Origin: CAWUKT01 sp963923035
Lineage (GTDB): Bacteria; Bacteroidota; Bacteroidia; J057; JADKCL01
DNA length: 64,000 bases
Direction: 5' to 3'
Assembly (NCBI GenBank): GCA_963923035.1
Contig: CAWUKT010000005.1
Location: forward strand, 1 to 64,000
Both the position numbers and the translations under genes were made by a program. Shown one piece after another: positions 35,414-45,070 of the stretch. How positions within the stretch are numbered: position 1 is the first letter of the stretch; every line of letters begins with the position of its first letter. The notes beneath the pieces are model-generated. The model had not been told where the DNA came from. It ran no database searches and saw only the letters and a program-made list of their open reading frames with translations.

Positions 35414-36607
35414 TTAGGGGCGCGAACCAAACAATATCGCCTTGGTATTGGGGGAAAGGGAAACCTCGGGATCGAGCTCCAATTCCTGCCAGGCTTCTTC
35501 CTTGGTGGCAAAGCGATTGCGCAGGGCTTCTGCGACTGCTGCCACAGCCCAATCGTAGTTGAAATCGCCGCCGGGAGGAATCCGCAAAAGGTCGATTTCA
35601 GCCGGTATGACTTCATTTTTTCGTTCATCCCATACGCCCACCTGATAGATCGCCCCTTTCCGAAAGGCCTCGGTTCCATTTGAAATCTCCCCCACCACCG
35701 TCTCAATCCCCGGCAAAATCCGGTCCCAATGGTGGCATTGGGGACAGACCTGGTACTGGGTGGTGCGGATGATTTTTGTCTCCGTCCGCCGATAGCAGCG
35801 CTCACAAAAGGCCTGATCGGGGGCTTTTTCCAGCTCCGATTGAAGGGAGAAAAAGGCCTTTAGCTGTTGGGAGTGAGCAGAATTGTCGGGTTGGGTAAAG
35901 GGAGAAGCGTCGCGGAAGGGAAAATAATAACCGTCGTACCGGTCCATCAATTGCAGGAGGTCCTTGGCACCAAGGTCAGCTTTCGGATCAAAGGTTTCCT
36001 GGTTGACCTGGTTCAATTGGCGGCTCCGGTCCACCAAAGGCTTGTTTTGCGGATTGTGAACCTGTCCCTTTTGCGCCAGCCGTTGCACCAGACGCCGTGA
36101 AGAAGGACTCCCCCACTTGCGCGTCAATTCGATTCCCCATTGTACCACATCCCCCTTGCCTGAATAAAAAAGCGCCTTGAGGTAATCGTCCACCACTTGA
36201 TATTGGCCAGAATCGACCAGGCCTTGATACGTGTATTTCAGGCTTTCCATCCGAACGGAGGGCATGGCAGCACCGTCGAGGGCCGCCATCCAAAACATCC
36301 CCCCAAAGGTGCTCAACAGCCCCACCGAGAACCCCGGCCCGGCATAACCTTCCACCAAAGAAACGGTCAGCCCTCCCACCGCTCCGACGCCGACCTGGAT
36401 CGCAAAGTGGCGGTTCGTCAAGAACTTATCCCCTTTCAAATAGGCCCGGAACAGGCTGCCGACCCGGTCCGGGTACTTGATCAGGCGACGGGCAAAGCCC
36501 CGGCCTAGAGATTCGGCGCCTTGGCGGCGGCCCTTGACCACGAGGTAGACCGGGTAGATCATAGAGAGGATAAATGAAATGCCGAGGACGATTTGGACGA
36601 TGTTCAT
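35414..36607 (-). CDS. Array member 10: membrane zinc-ribbon NYDWA protein
   Basis: A 397-residue member of the ten-copy family, the last in transcription order. N-terminal transmembrane helix (about 4-24), hydrophobic hairpin (about 70-110), a KWGSPSSRRLV motif in the middle, CERC at 268-271 and CPQC at 288-291, then VVGEISNG, VWDERKNEVIPAEIDLL and FNYDWAVAAVAEALRNRF near 348. The tail is SLSPNTKAILF. A charged helical region between the WGS motif and zinc ribbon is unique to this copy (HNPQNKPLVDRSRQLNQ). 27 bases separate it from copy 9. Function unknown. Confidence 0.85.
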   Translation of the reverse strand: MNIVQIVLGISFILSMIYPVYLVVKGRRQGAESLGRGFARRLIKYPDRVGSLFRAYLKGDKFLTNRHFAIQVGVGAVGGLTVSLVEGYAGPGFSVGLLSTFGGMFWMAALDGAAMPSVRMESLKYTYQGLVDSGQYQVVDDYLKALFYSGKGDVVQWGIELTRKWGSPSSRRLVQRLAQKGQVHNPQNKPLVDRSRQLNQVNQETFDPKADLGAKDLLQLMDRYDGYYFPFRDASPFTQPDNSAHSQQLKAFFSLQSELEKAPDQAFCERCYRRTETKIIRTTQYQVCPQCHHWDRILPGIETVVGEISNGTEAFRKGAIYQVGVWDERKNEVIPAEIDLLRIPPGGDFNYDWAVAAVAEALRNRFATKEEAWQELELDPEVSLSPNTKAILFGSRP

Positions 36608-36634
36608 AGGGCGGTTTGGGTTAGTAAAATGGGG

Positions 36635-37753
36635 TCAATGGTTCTGGATAATATTCAGGGTATTCGGAGAGAGTTCCAAGTACGGATCTACCTCAAAATT
36701 TAGATGGTGCGTGAGGTGGGGAAAGCGATTCTTGATGTTCTCCACCACGGCAGCTACGGCCCAATCGTAGTTGAAATTACCGCCGGGGACGACCTTGATG
36801 GTGTCGACTTCGGCGAGGATGGCCTTGTCATCTTTGGCGTCCCACAAGGGGACCAGATAGTCCTGGCCCACCTTTCCGGCTTTTTTCAAAGGCCCTATCA
36901 CTCCAATGACCCGCTCAATCTCGGGCACCAGGGCGTCCCATTGTTCGCAGGTCAGGCATTGGGCGACATAGAAATGGTGGAGATTCAACCCGTCTCCCCG
37001 GACGCGGCAACGCTCGCAAAAGGTCCGGCCAGGGGCCGGAAGAAAGGGCTTTTGTTCGTCTACAAAGTCCAGGACGCTGGCGGCGACTCCTTCCACGCGC
37101 CGCGTGGACACCCACTGGATTTCCTTGTCATTGACCGCTGGGTCGACGTTGGCGAGGGCCGAAAGGGCCTCCTCCAATTCTTCCTGCCGTCGGTGGACGG
37201 CTTCTATGCCTACACCCCATTCGTTCAGTAGCCGATCCATCAACTTGATCCGGGGATGGCTCATGGAATCTTGGGCCCATTGGAACGCCTGTTGTTTCGC
37301 TTCTGCTTCCTCCATGTTCATCGCCGCCCAGTACAGCCCAAAAGCCACGTCTTCACTTCCTTCCTTTCCCGCCATCTGAAACACCTGTTGCCAGATTTTC
37401 CAGAGCGACTCGCGGTCCACCTTTTCGGGGATGAAGCTAATGCACACCATCCCAATGGCCGCCACCATCACCCCGTACAGGATCGCCGCATCCTCCCCTT
37501 CCGTCAGGTAACCAAAGCCTGCCGCCCCGGCCCCGATCACAAATTGCAGAAGGGTAGCATTGTTTTTGTTGAATGCCAGGCCACTTTCCATCCATTCGTT
37601 CAGGTAAGTGACAATATCTTCCCGGGGAGTTTTGAGTTCGCGGTACAAACGCAGGCTGCTCCGGCGAAGATGGGAATTGCTGCCCCGGTACAGCAGGACA
37701 CAGGGCACGACCATCGTCACCAAAAAGACCAGAAAGATGATTAGCGGGTTCAT
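36635..37753 (-). CDS. Array member 9: membrane zinc-ribbon NYDWA protein
   Basis: A 372-residue copy from ATG at 37753 (MNPLIIFLVFLVTMVVPC); a longer frame to 37822 overlaps the upstream gene. Closest by eye to copy 8: both are 372 residues, both carry a Tyr-x-x-Tyr/Ala helix (LYWAAMNMEEAEAKQQAFQW) and MDRLLNEWG in place of the usual WGSP. Two membrane segments near 70-115. CERC 246-249 and CLTC 266-269, then WDALVPEIERVIGVIGP, LWDAKDDKAILAEVD and FNYDWAVAAVVENIKNRF. Tail ELSPNTLNIIQNH. 7 bases after copy 8. Confidence 0.85.
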   Translation of the reverse strand: MNPLIIFLVFLVTMVVPCVLLYRGSNSHLRRSSLRLYRELKTPREDIVTYLNEWMESGLAFNKNNATLLQFVIGAGAAGFGYLTEGEDAAILYGVMVAAIGMVCISFIPEKVDRESLWKIWQQVFQMAGKEGSEDVAFGLYWAAMNMEEAEAKQQAFQWAQDSMSHPRIKLMDRLLNEWGVGIEAVHRRQEELEEALSALANVDPAVNDKEIQWVSTRRVEGVAASVLDFVDEQKPFLPAPGRTFCERCRVRGDGLNLHHFYVAQCLTCEQWDALVPEIERVIGVIGPLKKAGKVGQDYLVPLWDAKDDKAILAEVDTIKVVPGGNFNYDWAVAAVVENIKNRFPHLTHHLNFEVDPYLELSPNTLNIIQNH

Positions 37754-37760
37754 TTTTGAA

Positions 37761-38879
37761 TCAGGTATTCGATAGCAGGTTAAGCGAATTGGCGGAGAGT
37801 TGCAAGGAAGGATCGACCACATAGGGCAAGTCGGTGGTGGTGTCGGGAAAATGGTTACGAAGGGCCTCCATCACGGCTCCCACCGCCCAGTCGTAGTTGA
37901 TCTGGGGACCTGCAACCACCTCCAGGCGTTCAATTTCCGCTACCGTGACCGTTTGATCCTGGGCATTCCAAAGTGAAATCCGGACTTCATTTTCCAGAAT
38001 CTCCATTTCTTTTTCCATCCCAATCACCCCGACCACTGTTTCCACATCGCCCACCATAGCATCCCATTCGTGGCATTGGGGACAAATGGCGACCTGGGTA
38101 TAGCTCAGGTCGACGACTTCAGACCGAACCCGACAGCGCTGGCAAAACGCCTTTTCCGGGGCCTCTCGAAACGGTTCCTGCTCGTCATAGAAGGCCAAAG
38201 CCTTGGATTTAGCCCCACCAAAGAAACTTTTGACATCACTTTGGAGGTCCAGCGCCTCAATGATATTGTCCAGGACAGCCATCGTCATCAAAACGTCGTG
38301 CAGTTCGGCTTCCATTTGCTCTCCCCTTTCCGGTCCCAATCCCCAATTTTTCAGCAATCGATCCATCAAACTGATCGAAGCGTTGTTTTCCGACTGGCGG
38401 GCCCATTCAAAGGCCTTTTGGGTCCCCCGCTCCGATCCAAGTTGGAGGGCCGCCCAATACAACTGATACATCATCTGCGGCTGCTGCTTGTTCCGTGCCA
38501 TTTGAAAGACCCCATCCAGAATATTCCAGAGAATGTCCTGGTCGACCTTGGGCGGAATCAGCACCACGATGACCATGCCCAAGCCCATAGCCAACAAACC
38601 AAGGACGATGCCCCATTCCGGCCCTTCGGTCCACCATCCCCAGAGCCCCATCAGGACGGCCATCGAAGACTGGAATCCGATGCTTTTCCATTGCTCGAAC
38701 TTTTCTTCTCGCTCAATCCACAGGCCGACCATCCCCGGGGTATCATCGGGATAGGCTCGAATCCGTCGGTACAGTCGGGGAATGCTGGCACTGCTGTACA
38801 ACCGACTCCCCCGGTAGACCAGGAAGGCTGGCATCAGGAGGATCAGCACCAAGGTCACCCATAATTGGAAGTAGATCAT
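37761..38879 (-). CDS. Array member 8: membrane zinc-ribbon NYDWA protein
   Basis: A 372-residue copy, sister of copy 9. Starts MIYFQLWVTLVLILLMPAFLVYRG, a membrane anchor, followed by a basic stretch; a hydrophobic hairpin lies near 70-110 and MDRLLKNWGLG near 170. CQRC at 246-249 and CPQC at 266-269 form the zinc ribbon; VVGVIGMEKE, LWNAQDQTVTVAEIERL and INYDWAVGAVMEALRNHF follow. Tail QLSANSLNLLSNT. It begins 6 bases after the stop of copy 7, so translation is probably coupled. Confidence 0.85.
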   Translation of the reverse strand: MIYFQLWVTLVLILLMPAFLVYRGSRLYSSASIPRLYRRIRAYPDDTPGMVGLWIEREEKFEQWKSIGFQSSMAVLMGLWGWWTEGPEWGIVLGLLAMGLGMVIVVLIPPKVDQDILWNILDGVFQMARNKQQPQMMYQLYWAALQLGSERGTQKAFEWARQSENNASISLMDRLLKNWGLGPERGEQMEAELHDVLMTMAVLDNIIEALDLQSDVKSFFGGAKSKALAFYDEQEPFREAPEKAFCQRCRVRSEVVDLSYTQVAICPQCHEWDAMVGDVETVVGVIGMEKEMEILENEVRISLWNAQDQTVTVAEIERLEVVAGPQINYDWAVGAVMEALRNHFPDTTTDLPYVVDPSLQLSANSLNLLSNT

Positions 38880-38885
38880 GGCCGG

Positions 38886-40070
38886 TCAGTTATTGAGTAG
38901 AAGGTTTCGAGAATTGGGGGACAATTCGAGGGAGGGTGAGACTTCGTAGGAGAGTTGTTGCGAGGCGCGGGGAAAACGGTTCCGGAGGGCCTCGATGACG
39001 GCTGCCACCGCCCAATCATAGTTGAAGTCGGCCCCGTCGCGGACCATGATCTCATCGACCTGGGCCAAGCGGGTTTTCCGTGCCTCGGCATCCCAAAGGG
39101 CGACGTGGTAATGAAAAGGTGCTTCAAAGCCTCCCACCGTCGGTCCAATCACCCCGACAACTTTCCGGACATCCGGAATCAAAGCATCGACCTGGCTACA
39201 TTCGGGACATATCAGATAATGCGTGTTCCGCAGGGGGCGGAGCTCCGGTCGGATATGGCAGCGGGTGCAAAATGCTTCCGTCGGCGCAGCCCGAAGCCCG
39301 CGCTGGGTGGTTTCAAAGCGGGCCAATTGCTGCTCCAATTCATGGGTCTGGGCCGTCTTCTCTGGAAACAGCAATTGCTCCTGGGACAGGTGGAAATAGG
39401 CATCGGCCCGGTCCAGCAACTGGATCGAGGCCATGAGGTCGCCCGTGCGGGCGGCAGTTTGGAGGCGTCTGAGCGAACGGCCTTCCCGCTGGATCTTGCG
39501 CATGAGCAACTCGACCAGGCGGTGCTCGGTCTTGGGGCGGTTGGTAAACCGAAGCGCGGCGGAGACCGACGTTTCGCTGCCCCATTGCAGCAGCAGCTCA
39601 TTGGTGGTTTCCAACACGGGCAACTTCCGCGATTCGAGAAGTTCGACGAGGGTGGCGTCCACCTTGCCCCAGGCTTTGTTTTCGATCAGCAGCCGGTAAG
39701 CATGCTTGATGCCGCCGGTTCGCAGGTCCAGCATCAGGTTCCAATCCTGGATGAACAGGTATCCCCAGAAGGTGGCCAGCGAAAATCCGCCTGCCACCAG
39801 GCCAAATGGGACCAGTCCGGTCACCAGACCGGACACGAGCCCAATTCCCGCAGCAATCGGCATCTGGGGCCATACCATTTCCCATTGGATGATGGCAGTC
39901 TGCTTCAAATACCGGGCGACTTCCTGCTTGGGGGAACTGTTGGGGCGCAACAATCGCTTGAACAAGCGCCGGCCGAGCTTCTCCTTGACTTTTCGCTTTC
40001 TACGGGGAAATAACAGAGGCGGTAATCCAAGCGAGAGGACCAGTGCCCCCATGAATGCCAGAAATTCCAT
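38886..40070 (-). CDS. Array member 7: membrane zinc-ribbon NYDWA protein
   Basis: A 394-residue copy. N-terminal hydrophobic segment (MEFLAFMGALVLSLGLPPLLF) then a very basic stretch (PRRKRKVKEKLGRR) typical of the cytoplasmic side by the positive-inside rule. Hydrophobic hairpin about 72-108. LLQWGSETSVSAALRF replaces the usual WGSP. CTRC at 268-271 and CPEC at 288-291, KVVGVIGPT, LWDAEARKTRLAQVDEI and FNYDWAVAAVIEALRNRF. Tail ELSPNSRNLLLNN. 15 bases after copy 6. Confidence 0.85.
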   Translation of the reverse strand: MEFLAFMGALVLSLGLPPLLFPRRKRKVKEKLGRRLFKRLLRPNSSPKQEVARYLKQTAIIQWEMVWPQMPIAAGIGLVSGLVTGLVPFGLVAGGFSLATFWGYLFIQDWNLMLDLRTGGIKHAYRLLIENKAWGKVDATLVELLESRKLPVLETTNELLLQWGSETSVSAALRFTNRPKTEHRLVELLMRKIQREGRSLRRLQTAARTGDLMASIQLLDRADAYFHLSQEQLLFPEKTAQTHELEQQLARFETTQRGLRAAPTEAFCTRCHIRPELRPLRNTHYLICPECSQVDALIPDVRKVVGVIGPTVGGFEAPFHYHVALWDAEARKTRLAQVDEIMVRDGADFNYDWAVAAVIEALRNRFPRASQQLSYEVSPSLELSPNSRNLLLNN

Positions 40071-40085
40071 AGGTTTGATAAACGG

Positions 40086-41300
40086 TTATTGACGAGCAGG
40101 ATTGGATTCCTCCGACCCGCTCAGTTCATTCAACAGAGTCCATGTATTCGGAGACAGCGTCACATCGGGATGAACCGTAATGGGAATCTTTTTTCCTGCC
40201 TTCCAATTCCCCTGGTTCCGGATCATCTCTACCGTTGCGGCCACTGCCCAATCAAAATTCAGGTTGTCATGGGGCTCAATTCGGAGGCCATCCAATTGAA
40301 CCGGGGTGGCTTTGCGCTGTTGTTCGTCCCAAATCGACAATTCGTAGCTACTCCCCACCCTTTTGCCGATTCCTTCCTTCCCGACAATTCCCACCACTTC
40401 ATGCACGCCCAATTCGAAGGCGTCCTGGTCCTGGCAAACCGGACAGACGACCACCTCAAAGCCCTCCTTCTCCCGCACTTCCCCCCGCTCATTGCAACGG
40501 GTGCAGAACACCTCCGGGTGGAAACGGTGGGCCTGGACCTGGCGCTGAATGACTTCCAAATGGGCCCGGATTTCCGGCTGATGAAACCGTTTTTCCAATT
40601 GAAAGGCGTTCAATTCGCCGGCTTCCATCTTGTTGTAAATGCTGCGCCAAAAGGAGAGGCTTTCCCGCATGGTCAGCGACCGGTAGAGCGAGGCCGGATG
40701 CTGCTCGTCCACGAGCAGGCCCATGGCCTCGTCAATATTGAGCGCTCGTAATTTATTCGCTTTGAGGGAGCTGGGCTTGTAGGAATTCAACAAGCGATGG
40801 GCCGTCGGTGAGCCCCAAGCCAACAGGGATTGGTCAATATCGGGGATTAGATATTCGAAATCCTGTTTGAGGACGTTCAGGACATCGTCGACGATCAAGG
40901 GGGATTCAGAAGCCGTCACCTCTTCCAACCATTCTTCCAGGACTTCCGCCTGCTTCTCGGCATTCAGTCGGCCGAGTCGGTTCCGAACAAAGAGTCCGCC
41001 CCCGATGATGGCTCCAACGCCCAAGACGGCCGCCAATCCAGCAATGAGCAGTCCCGTGAACCCCAGCAAGAAGACGGGAGTTGCCGTGGCCACCAGCATC
41101 CCCATTTCCTTCCAATTCATACGATAGCCCTTGTCCATCAGCTGCTTCCAGGTCTTGGACCAGGTGCCGGAAGGCTGACGCAGAGTGCCAGACAAGGCAT
41201 CCAGTATGCGCCGGTGCAATTGCTTTTGGATATAGTTGACGACCAAAATGCTGGGAGACAGCAAGGCGGCGATCAATACAAATATCAGCAGGTCTCTCAT
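40086..41300 (-). CDS. Array member 6: membrane zinc-ribbon NYDWA protein
   Basis: A 404-residue copy. Anchor MRDLLIFVLIAALLSPSILVVNYI; hydrophobic hairpin about 70-108 (MLVATATPVFLLGFTGLLIAG...). SWGSPTAHRLLNS in the middle. CTRC 266-269, CPVC 286-289, then VVGIVGKEG, IWDEQQRKATPVQLDGL and LNFDWAVAATVEMIRNQ. Tail TLSPNTWTLLNEL plus an Asn/Ser-rich extension. The start overlaps the stop of copy 5 by 4 bases (ATGA), showing translational coupling. Confidence 0.85.
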   Translation of the reverse strand: MRDLLIFVLIAALLSPSILVVNYIQKQLHRRILDALSGTLRQPSGTWSKTWKQLMDKGYRMNWKEMGMLVATATPVFLLGFTGLLIAGLAAVLGVGAIIGGGLFVRNRLGRLNAEKQAEVLEEWLEEVTASESPLIVDDVLNVLKQDFEYLIPDIDQSLLAWGSPTAHRLLNSYKPSSLKANKLRALNIDEAMGLLVDEQHPASLYRSLTMRESLSFWRSIYNKMEAGELNAFQLEKRFHQPEIRAHLEVIQRQVQAHRFHPEVFCTRCNERGEVREKEGFEVVVCPVCQDQDAFELGVHEVVGIVGKEGIGKRVGSSYELSIWDEQQRKATPVQLDGLRIEPHDNLNFDWAVAATVEMIRNQGNWKAGKKIPITVHPDVTLSPNTWTLLNELSGSEESNPARQ

Positions 41301-42511
41301 GTCGCCGGAGCAATAGAGGGCTCATGCAAATAGTTGTCCTGGGCAATGCTTTTCAGGAGGTTCAGGGTGTTTGTAGACAGGGAAATGCGCGGGTCCAATT
41401 CGACCCTGATCTTGCGGTCGTAGTCGGGGAATCGGTTGCGGAAGGCTTCCAGGGAAGCGCTCACCGCCCAGTCATAATTGAAGTCGCCGCCAGCGGCGAT
41501 GACCAGTTCGTCCATAGCGACGGCCTTGGACTTGTCGCCATTGGGATTCCAGAGGTTGACCGGCAGCACGCCGTCGGGTTGGAGGATCGGGTCGACCTGC
41601 GGCCCGATATGCCCCACGACCCGGTGGACACCGGGCACCAAATCATTGGCTTCCTTGCAGGTCACGCAGCGGATATGCTTCCACCCGCCCTCACTAACCA
41701 GTTCGGTGCGCGTCCCATCGGCGAGGCAAAAGATATGCGGGTAGGCCGCCATCAATTCGTGCTGGAATTCAAAGGCGTGGAACAAGGGATCTTCGTTTTT
41801 TTCGGGCGTTTCGGCTCCGGAAAGGAGCAGCAGACGCTCTGACCTGTTGTGATTGGTCTTGCCCAAGCGACGCCAGAACCCGGCCCGGCTGACCAGGCTG
41901 GTCAGATCGCCCAGGCGACGGTGATTGATGGAATCCAAGAGTTCGCGGACGGAGTCGGCTCCGGCCCGGGCGCGGTGACGCACCTCCACAAATGGGCTTC
42001 TGGATTGGCTCTCCCGCAATTGTAGCAGGGCCCAGCGGGAACCCCAGTTCATGATCCGATTGACCACGGAAAGCTGAAGTTTTTCATCCTCCACGCCTGA
42101 AATCCCCTCCATCATGCCTTCGGTCGATTCCACCGGGCGGTTTTCCATATATTCATCCAGGGCCCGCATCGCGGCGCGGCGCGTGGCCCCCTTGATTTTT
42201 CTCCGATAATCCCGAAACATCAAACCGGCAAACAAACCCGGAGTCACCACCCCGGCCACGATAAAGCCGACCGGGTGACTGGCCAGCGTCAGGCTCAGGA
42301 AGATTGACGACAATGCCATCGCTCCTCCCAGGGTCAGCTCCTTTTTCATGTCCTCCTCGATCACCTCACGGACCATGACAGCGGTTTCGGATCGGCTCCT
42401 GCCGGGAAGTTGCATCAGGGAACGAAATACCCGGTTGTTCCGGTATCCTTCCATGAGAAGGCCGGTCAAGTAAGGCGCCGCCAGTGCAATCAACAGGTTG
42501 AGGAAAAACAT
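41297..42511 (-). CDS. Array member 5: NYDWA protein with a broken zinc ribbon
   Basis: A 404-residue copy with anchor MFFLNLLIALAAPYLTGLL and a hydrophobic hairpin near 68-102. NWGSRWALLQLRES is its WGS variant. Where other copies have CxxC, this one reads CLAD (262-265): the second Cys is Asp. CVTC at 282-285 is kept, as is the 16-residue spacing. VVGHIGPQ, LWNPNGDKSKAVAMDEL and FNYDWAVSASLEAFRNRF follow, with tail SLSTNTLNLLKS. The rest of the protein is intact, so the loss is specific. 61 bases after copy 4. Confidence 0.85.
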   Translation of the reverse strand: MFFLNLLIALAAPYLTGLLMEGYRNNRVFRSLMQLPGRSRSETAVMVREVIEEDMKKELTLGGAMALSSIFLSLTLASHPVGFIVAGVVTPGLFAGLMFRDYRRKIKGATRRAAMRALDEYMENRPVESTEGMMEGISGVEDEKLQLSVVNRIMNWGSRWALLQLRESQSRSPFVEVRHRARAGADSVRELLDSINHRRLGDLTSLVSRAGFWRRLGKTNHNRSERLLLLSGAETPEKNEDPLFHAFEFQHELMAAYPHIFCLADGTRTELVSEGGWKHIRCVTCKEANDLVPGVHRVVGHIGPQVDPILQPDGVLPVNLWNPNGDKSKAVAMDELVIAAGGDFNYDWAVSASLEAFRNRFPDYDRKIRVELDPRISLSTNTLNLLKSIAQDNYLHEPSIAPAT

Positions 42512-42572
42512 GGTGTTAAGGTTCTTGTTCGTTACGAATTTAAGTCATTGTACGCAAAAAATAGCATACTTA

Positions 42573-43796
42573 TTAGACTTGGGCCAGGGAGGACTGTCCT
42601 ATGACACGCAATTGGGCGCGGGCGTTGTTGCTGAGCTGAATCTGGGGGTCCAGGTAGAGTTCTACCGAGCCGAAATGCTCCGGTCTCTCGTTCACTTGCT
42701 GCTCCACAACGGCCGCAATGGCCCAATCGTAGTTGATGTCCGCGCCCGCGGAGATGTGGAGTTCATCGATGTCGGCGTAGCGGGGCACTTCGTCCTGCGC
42801 GTTCCAGAGGTCAATGATCTGGTTGTGGTCGGTATCGAGATCGAGCGGTCGGGGGCCGATGACCCCGACAATCTTCCGGGCACCCCGCGCGAGCGGGGCG
42901 ACTTCGTGGCAGATCCGGCACCGGCCCATGGGAATCTTTGCCCAATGGATCACTTCCATCCGCGTATTGCAGGTCGTACACATCACTTCATCCTGGTGAT
43001 GGTACATTTCGTGGTGACGGATAAAAAACTGCTCGGGAGCATATTGGAGGAGGTCGGGATCCATCAGTTTTTTCAGTGCGAGCGGATCGGGAGTCGCGGA
43101 TGCCTGGGCCAGACGCTTCCAGTAAATACGCTTTTCCACCAGGGGAACGAAAGTCTCAGTCCGGTTGATGTCCAGCGACCGTATTTCCCGGCTCAGATCA
43201 CCATGCACTTTCTTGGCCAAATCCACTACTTCCTTCACGTTTTTGGCGTCGGAAAAGGCGAGTCGACGGTGAATTTCCTCAACGGTATCCATTGATTCGG
43301 GAGAGCCCCATTTTTCCAGACCCATCACTGCCACCGCTTGCTCCCGGACTTTCCCCATTTGTCCCAACGCCGCCAACAAATCCTCAATGACAGCGCTGTC
43401 ACCTTCGTCGAAATTCTCCTTCACCATTTTGATCATGCCCTTCTGACGGATATTGTCTGTCATATTGCTGGACCTTAAGAACAACATGATCACAATAGGA
43501 ATGGTATAGACGGTGGTAAAAAAGCCCCGCATGAACGATACTTCTCCCCGAGCAATCAGCAGATAGACAATGCTGAATGCCAGCAGAAATCCGCCTGCCA
43601 TGTATCTTCCCCGACTGTTCAGTGACTTGCTGGTCTCGACAATGGCGTCGACCCGGGCCTTTCCTCGCATAGGACCAGCCAGGAGTTGCCGCAATTTTCG
43701 CCGAAATAGAAGATTGGATCCTATTTCGAGGGTCAAAAGGGTCACCATGATTACAACCATGGACACTACAAACTCTAAAGGACCGGGATTTTCCAT
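42573..43796 (-). CDS. Array member 4: membrane zinc-ribbon NYDWA protein
   Basis: A 407-residue copy. Anchor about 8-30 (VVSMVVIMVTLLTLEIG), hydrophobic hairpin about 64-98 (GGFLLAFSIVYLLIARG, FFTTVYTIPIVIMLF). EKWGSPESMDTVEEI in the middle. CTTC 273-276, CRIC 293-296, KIVGVIGPR, LWNAQDEVPRYADIDEL and INYDWAIAAVVEQQVNER. Tail QLSNNARAQLRV. Separated from copy 3 by 62 bases and from copy 5 by 61, the two largest gaps within this half of the array. Confidence 0.85.
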   Translation of the reverse strand: MENPGPLEFVVSMVVIMVTLLTLEIGSNLLFRRKLRQLLAGPMRGKARVDAIVETSKSLNSRGRYMAGGFLLAFSIVYLLIARGEVSFMRGFFTTVYTIPIVIMLFLRSSNMTDNIRQKGMIKMVKENFDEGDSAVIEDLLAALGQMGKVREQAVAVMGLEKWGSPESMDTVEEIHRRLAFSDAKNVKEVVDLAKKVHGDLSREIRSLDINRTETFVPLVEKRIYWKRLAQASATPDPLALKKLMDPDLLQYAPEQFFIRHHEMYHHQDEVMCTTCNTRMEVIHWAKIPMGRCRICHEVAPLARGARKIVGVIGPRPLDLDTDHNQIIDLWNAQDEVPRYADIDELHISAGADINYDWAIAAVVEQQVNERPEHFGSVELYLDPQIQLSNNARAQLRVIGQSSLAQV

Positions 43797-43858
43797 ATCT
43801 ATTATTTACGGAAATGGTGAATTCTGGTTTGAAAAATTGAGCACAATCCGCTCCCCCA

Positions 43859-45070
43859 TCATCCGGTTTTTTCCCCCACCGGTTTGATCGTAAAAATCGA
43901 TTCCAGAACGCGACGGGCATTGGTTCCAAGCTCAATGCTATCCGGGAGGTACAAATCAATCGGCAGGTTTTCGCGGGGATAGGAATTTTGGTAGCCTTCG
44001 GCTAATGCGACCAAGGCCAGCTCCCAATTGATATTGGGATCGGGATGGGCGACGATCTCATCGACTTCCGCCAACCGCACCTTCTCCATGCTTTTGTCCC
44101 AAAGATCCACTACCAGGTGTTTTCCGGTCTGGCTTTCCGGCACCTTTCCGCCGATTTGCCCGGTGATGCGCCCGTAAACGCCCTTGATGTCTTCAGAGCG
44201 GTTGCATTCGGGACACCTGACCAGGGAATGTTCCCCGAGAGGATAGGACTTGGGACGGCGGAGACAGTGCTTGCACCACAGGTTTTCGAGTCGGTGAAGG
44301 AAAAAATGCTGTTGCCGGATGAAATGGGCGACCGGGTAATGGAGGGACAGCGGGGCCAACAAGGCTTCCAATTCGTAATCTTCATCCGGCACGATCTCTC
44401 CCACCACCCGCGTCCAGTACAAGCTGAACTCCACAATTTTCAACAGGTTTTCAGGCTGGTCGGGCTCAAACTTGTGGATCCATTCTTCAAACTCCGAGGC
44501 CAGGACATAAGAATCATCTCCCGACTGCTTGTTCTGGGAATAGAGGTAGAGTTCAGTATTGGGCGTCTTTTGCTTGAGCAGGGTAAGGGCGTGCGGAGAG
44601 GCCCAGCGCTTCAGCACGGTCGCCCCCATGTCATGGATGGAAATCTTGTCCGAAGCAATGGCGATTTCGGCCACCCAACCCAGCTGGTCGTCTGTGCCTT
44701 TTTCCATGATGAGTTCCAGCAGCCGCGACAAAATACCCTTGTCGGGCTGATCACTGAAGGCCACCAGAATGCCCATCACTCCCGAGATGCCCCCAGCTGT
44801 CACCAAGATAATCGCCTCCATATACCCCAATTGGGACCAGAACGCCACTCCCATAGCCGCAATCGAGAGGGTGAGCCCCCCATTGTTCAACATCATCAAC
44901 CGATAGGAGATTTTGATTCGCTTCTTCACAAAAGTTTTGATACCAGCATCCTGGGGAAGATCGTTGATCTGATCGAATAGCCTCCGGGCTTGCCACCAGG
45001 CCAACGGCTGAATCAACAAGAAGGGCAACAGCCCGAATCCAAGCATAATACCGACAACGAGTAAAGTCAT
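43859..45070 (-). CDS. Array member 3: membrane zinc-ribbon protein, divergent NYDWA
   Basis: A 403-residue copy. Anchor MTLLVVGIMLGFGLLPFLLI; hydrophobic hairpin about 62-106. KRWASPHALTLLKQ is its WGSP variant. CKHC 266-269, CPEC 286-289, then RITGQIGGK, LWDKSMEKVRLAEVDEI and INWELALVALAEGYQNSY, in which Asp-Trp of NYDWA is changed to Glu-Leu with Trp shifted. Tail ELGTNARRVLES. Start overlaps the stop of copy 2 by 4 bases (ATGA). Divergent but complete. Confidence 0.85.
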   Translation of the reverse strand: MTLLVVGIMLGFGLLPFLLIQPLAWWQARRLFDQINDLPQDAGIKTFVKKRIKISYRLMMLNNGGLTLSIAAMGVAFWSQLGYMEAIILVTAGGISGVMGILVAFSDQPDKGILSRLLELIMEKGTDDQLGWVAEIAIASDKISIHDMGATVLKRWASPHALTLLKQKTPNTELYLYSQNKQSGDDSYVLASEFEEWIHKFEPDQPENLLKIVEFSLYWTRVVGEIVPDEDYELEALLAPLSLHYPVAHFIRQQHFFLHRLENLWCKHCLRRPKSYPLGEHSLVRCPECNRSEDIKGVYGRITGQIGGKVPESQTGKHLVVDLWDKSMEKVRLAEVDEIVAHPDPNINWELALVALAEGYQNSYPRENLPIDLYLPDSIELGTNARRVLESIFTIKPVGEKTG

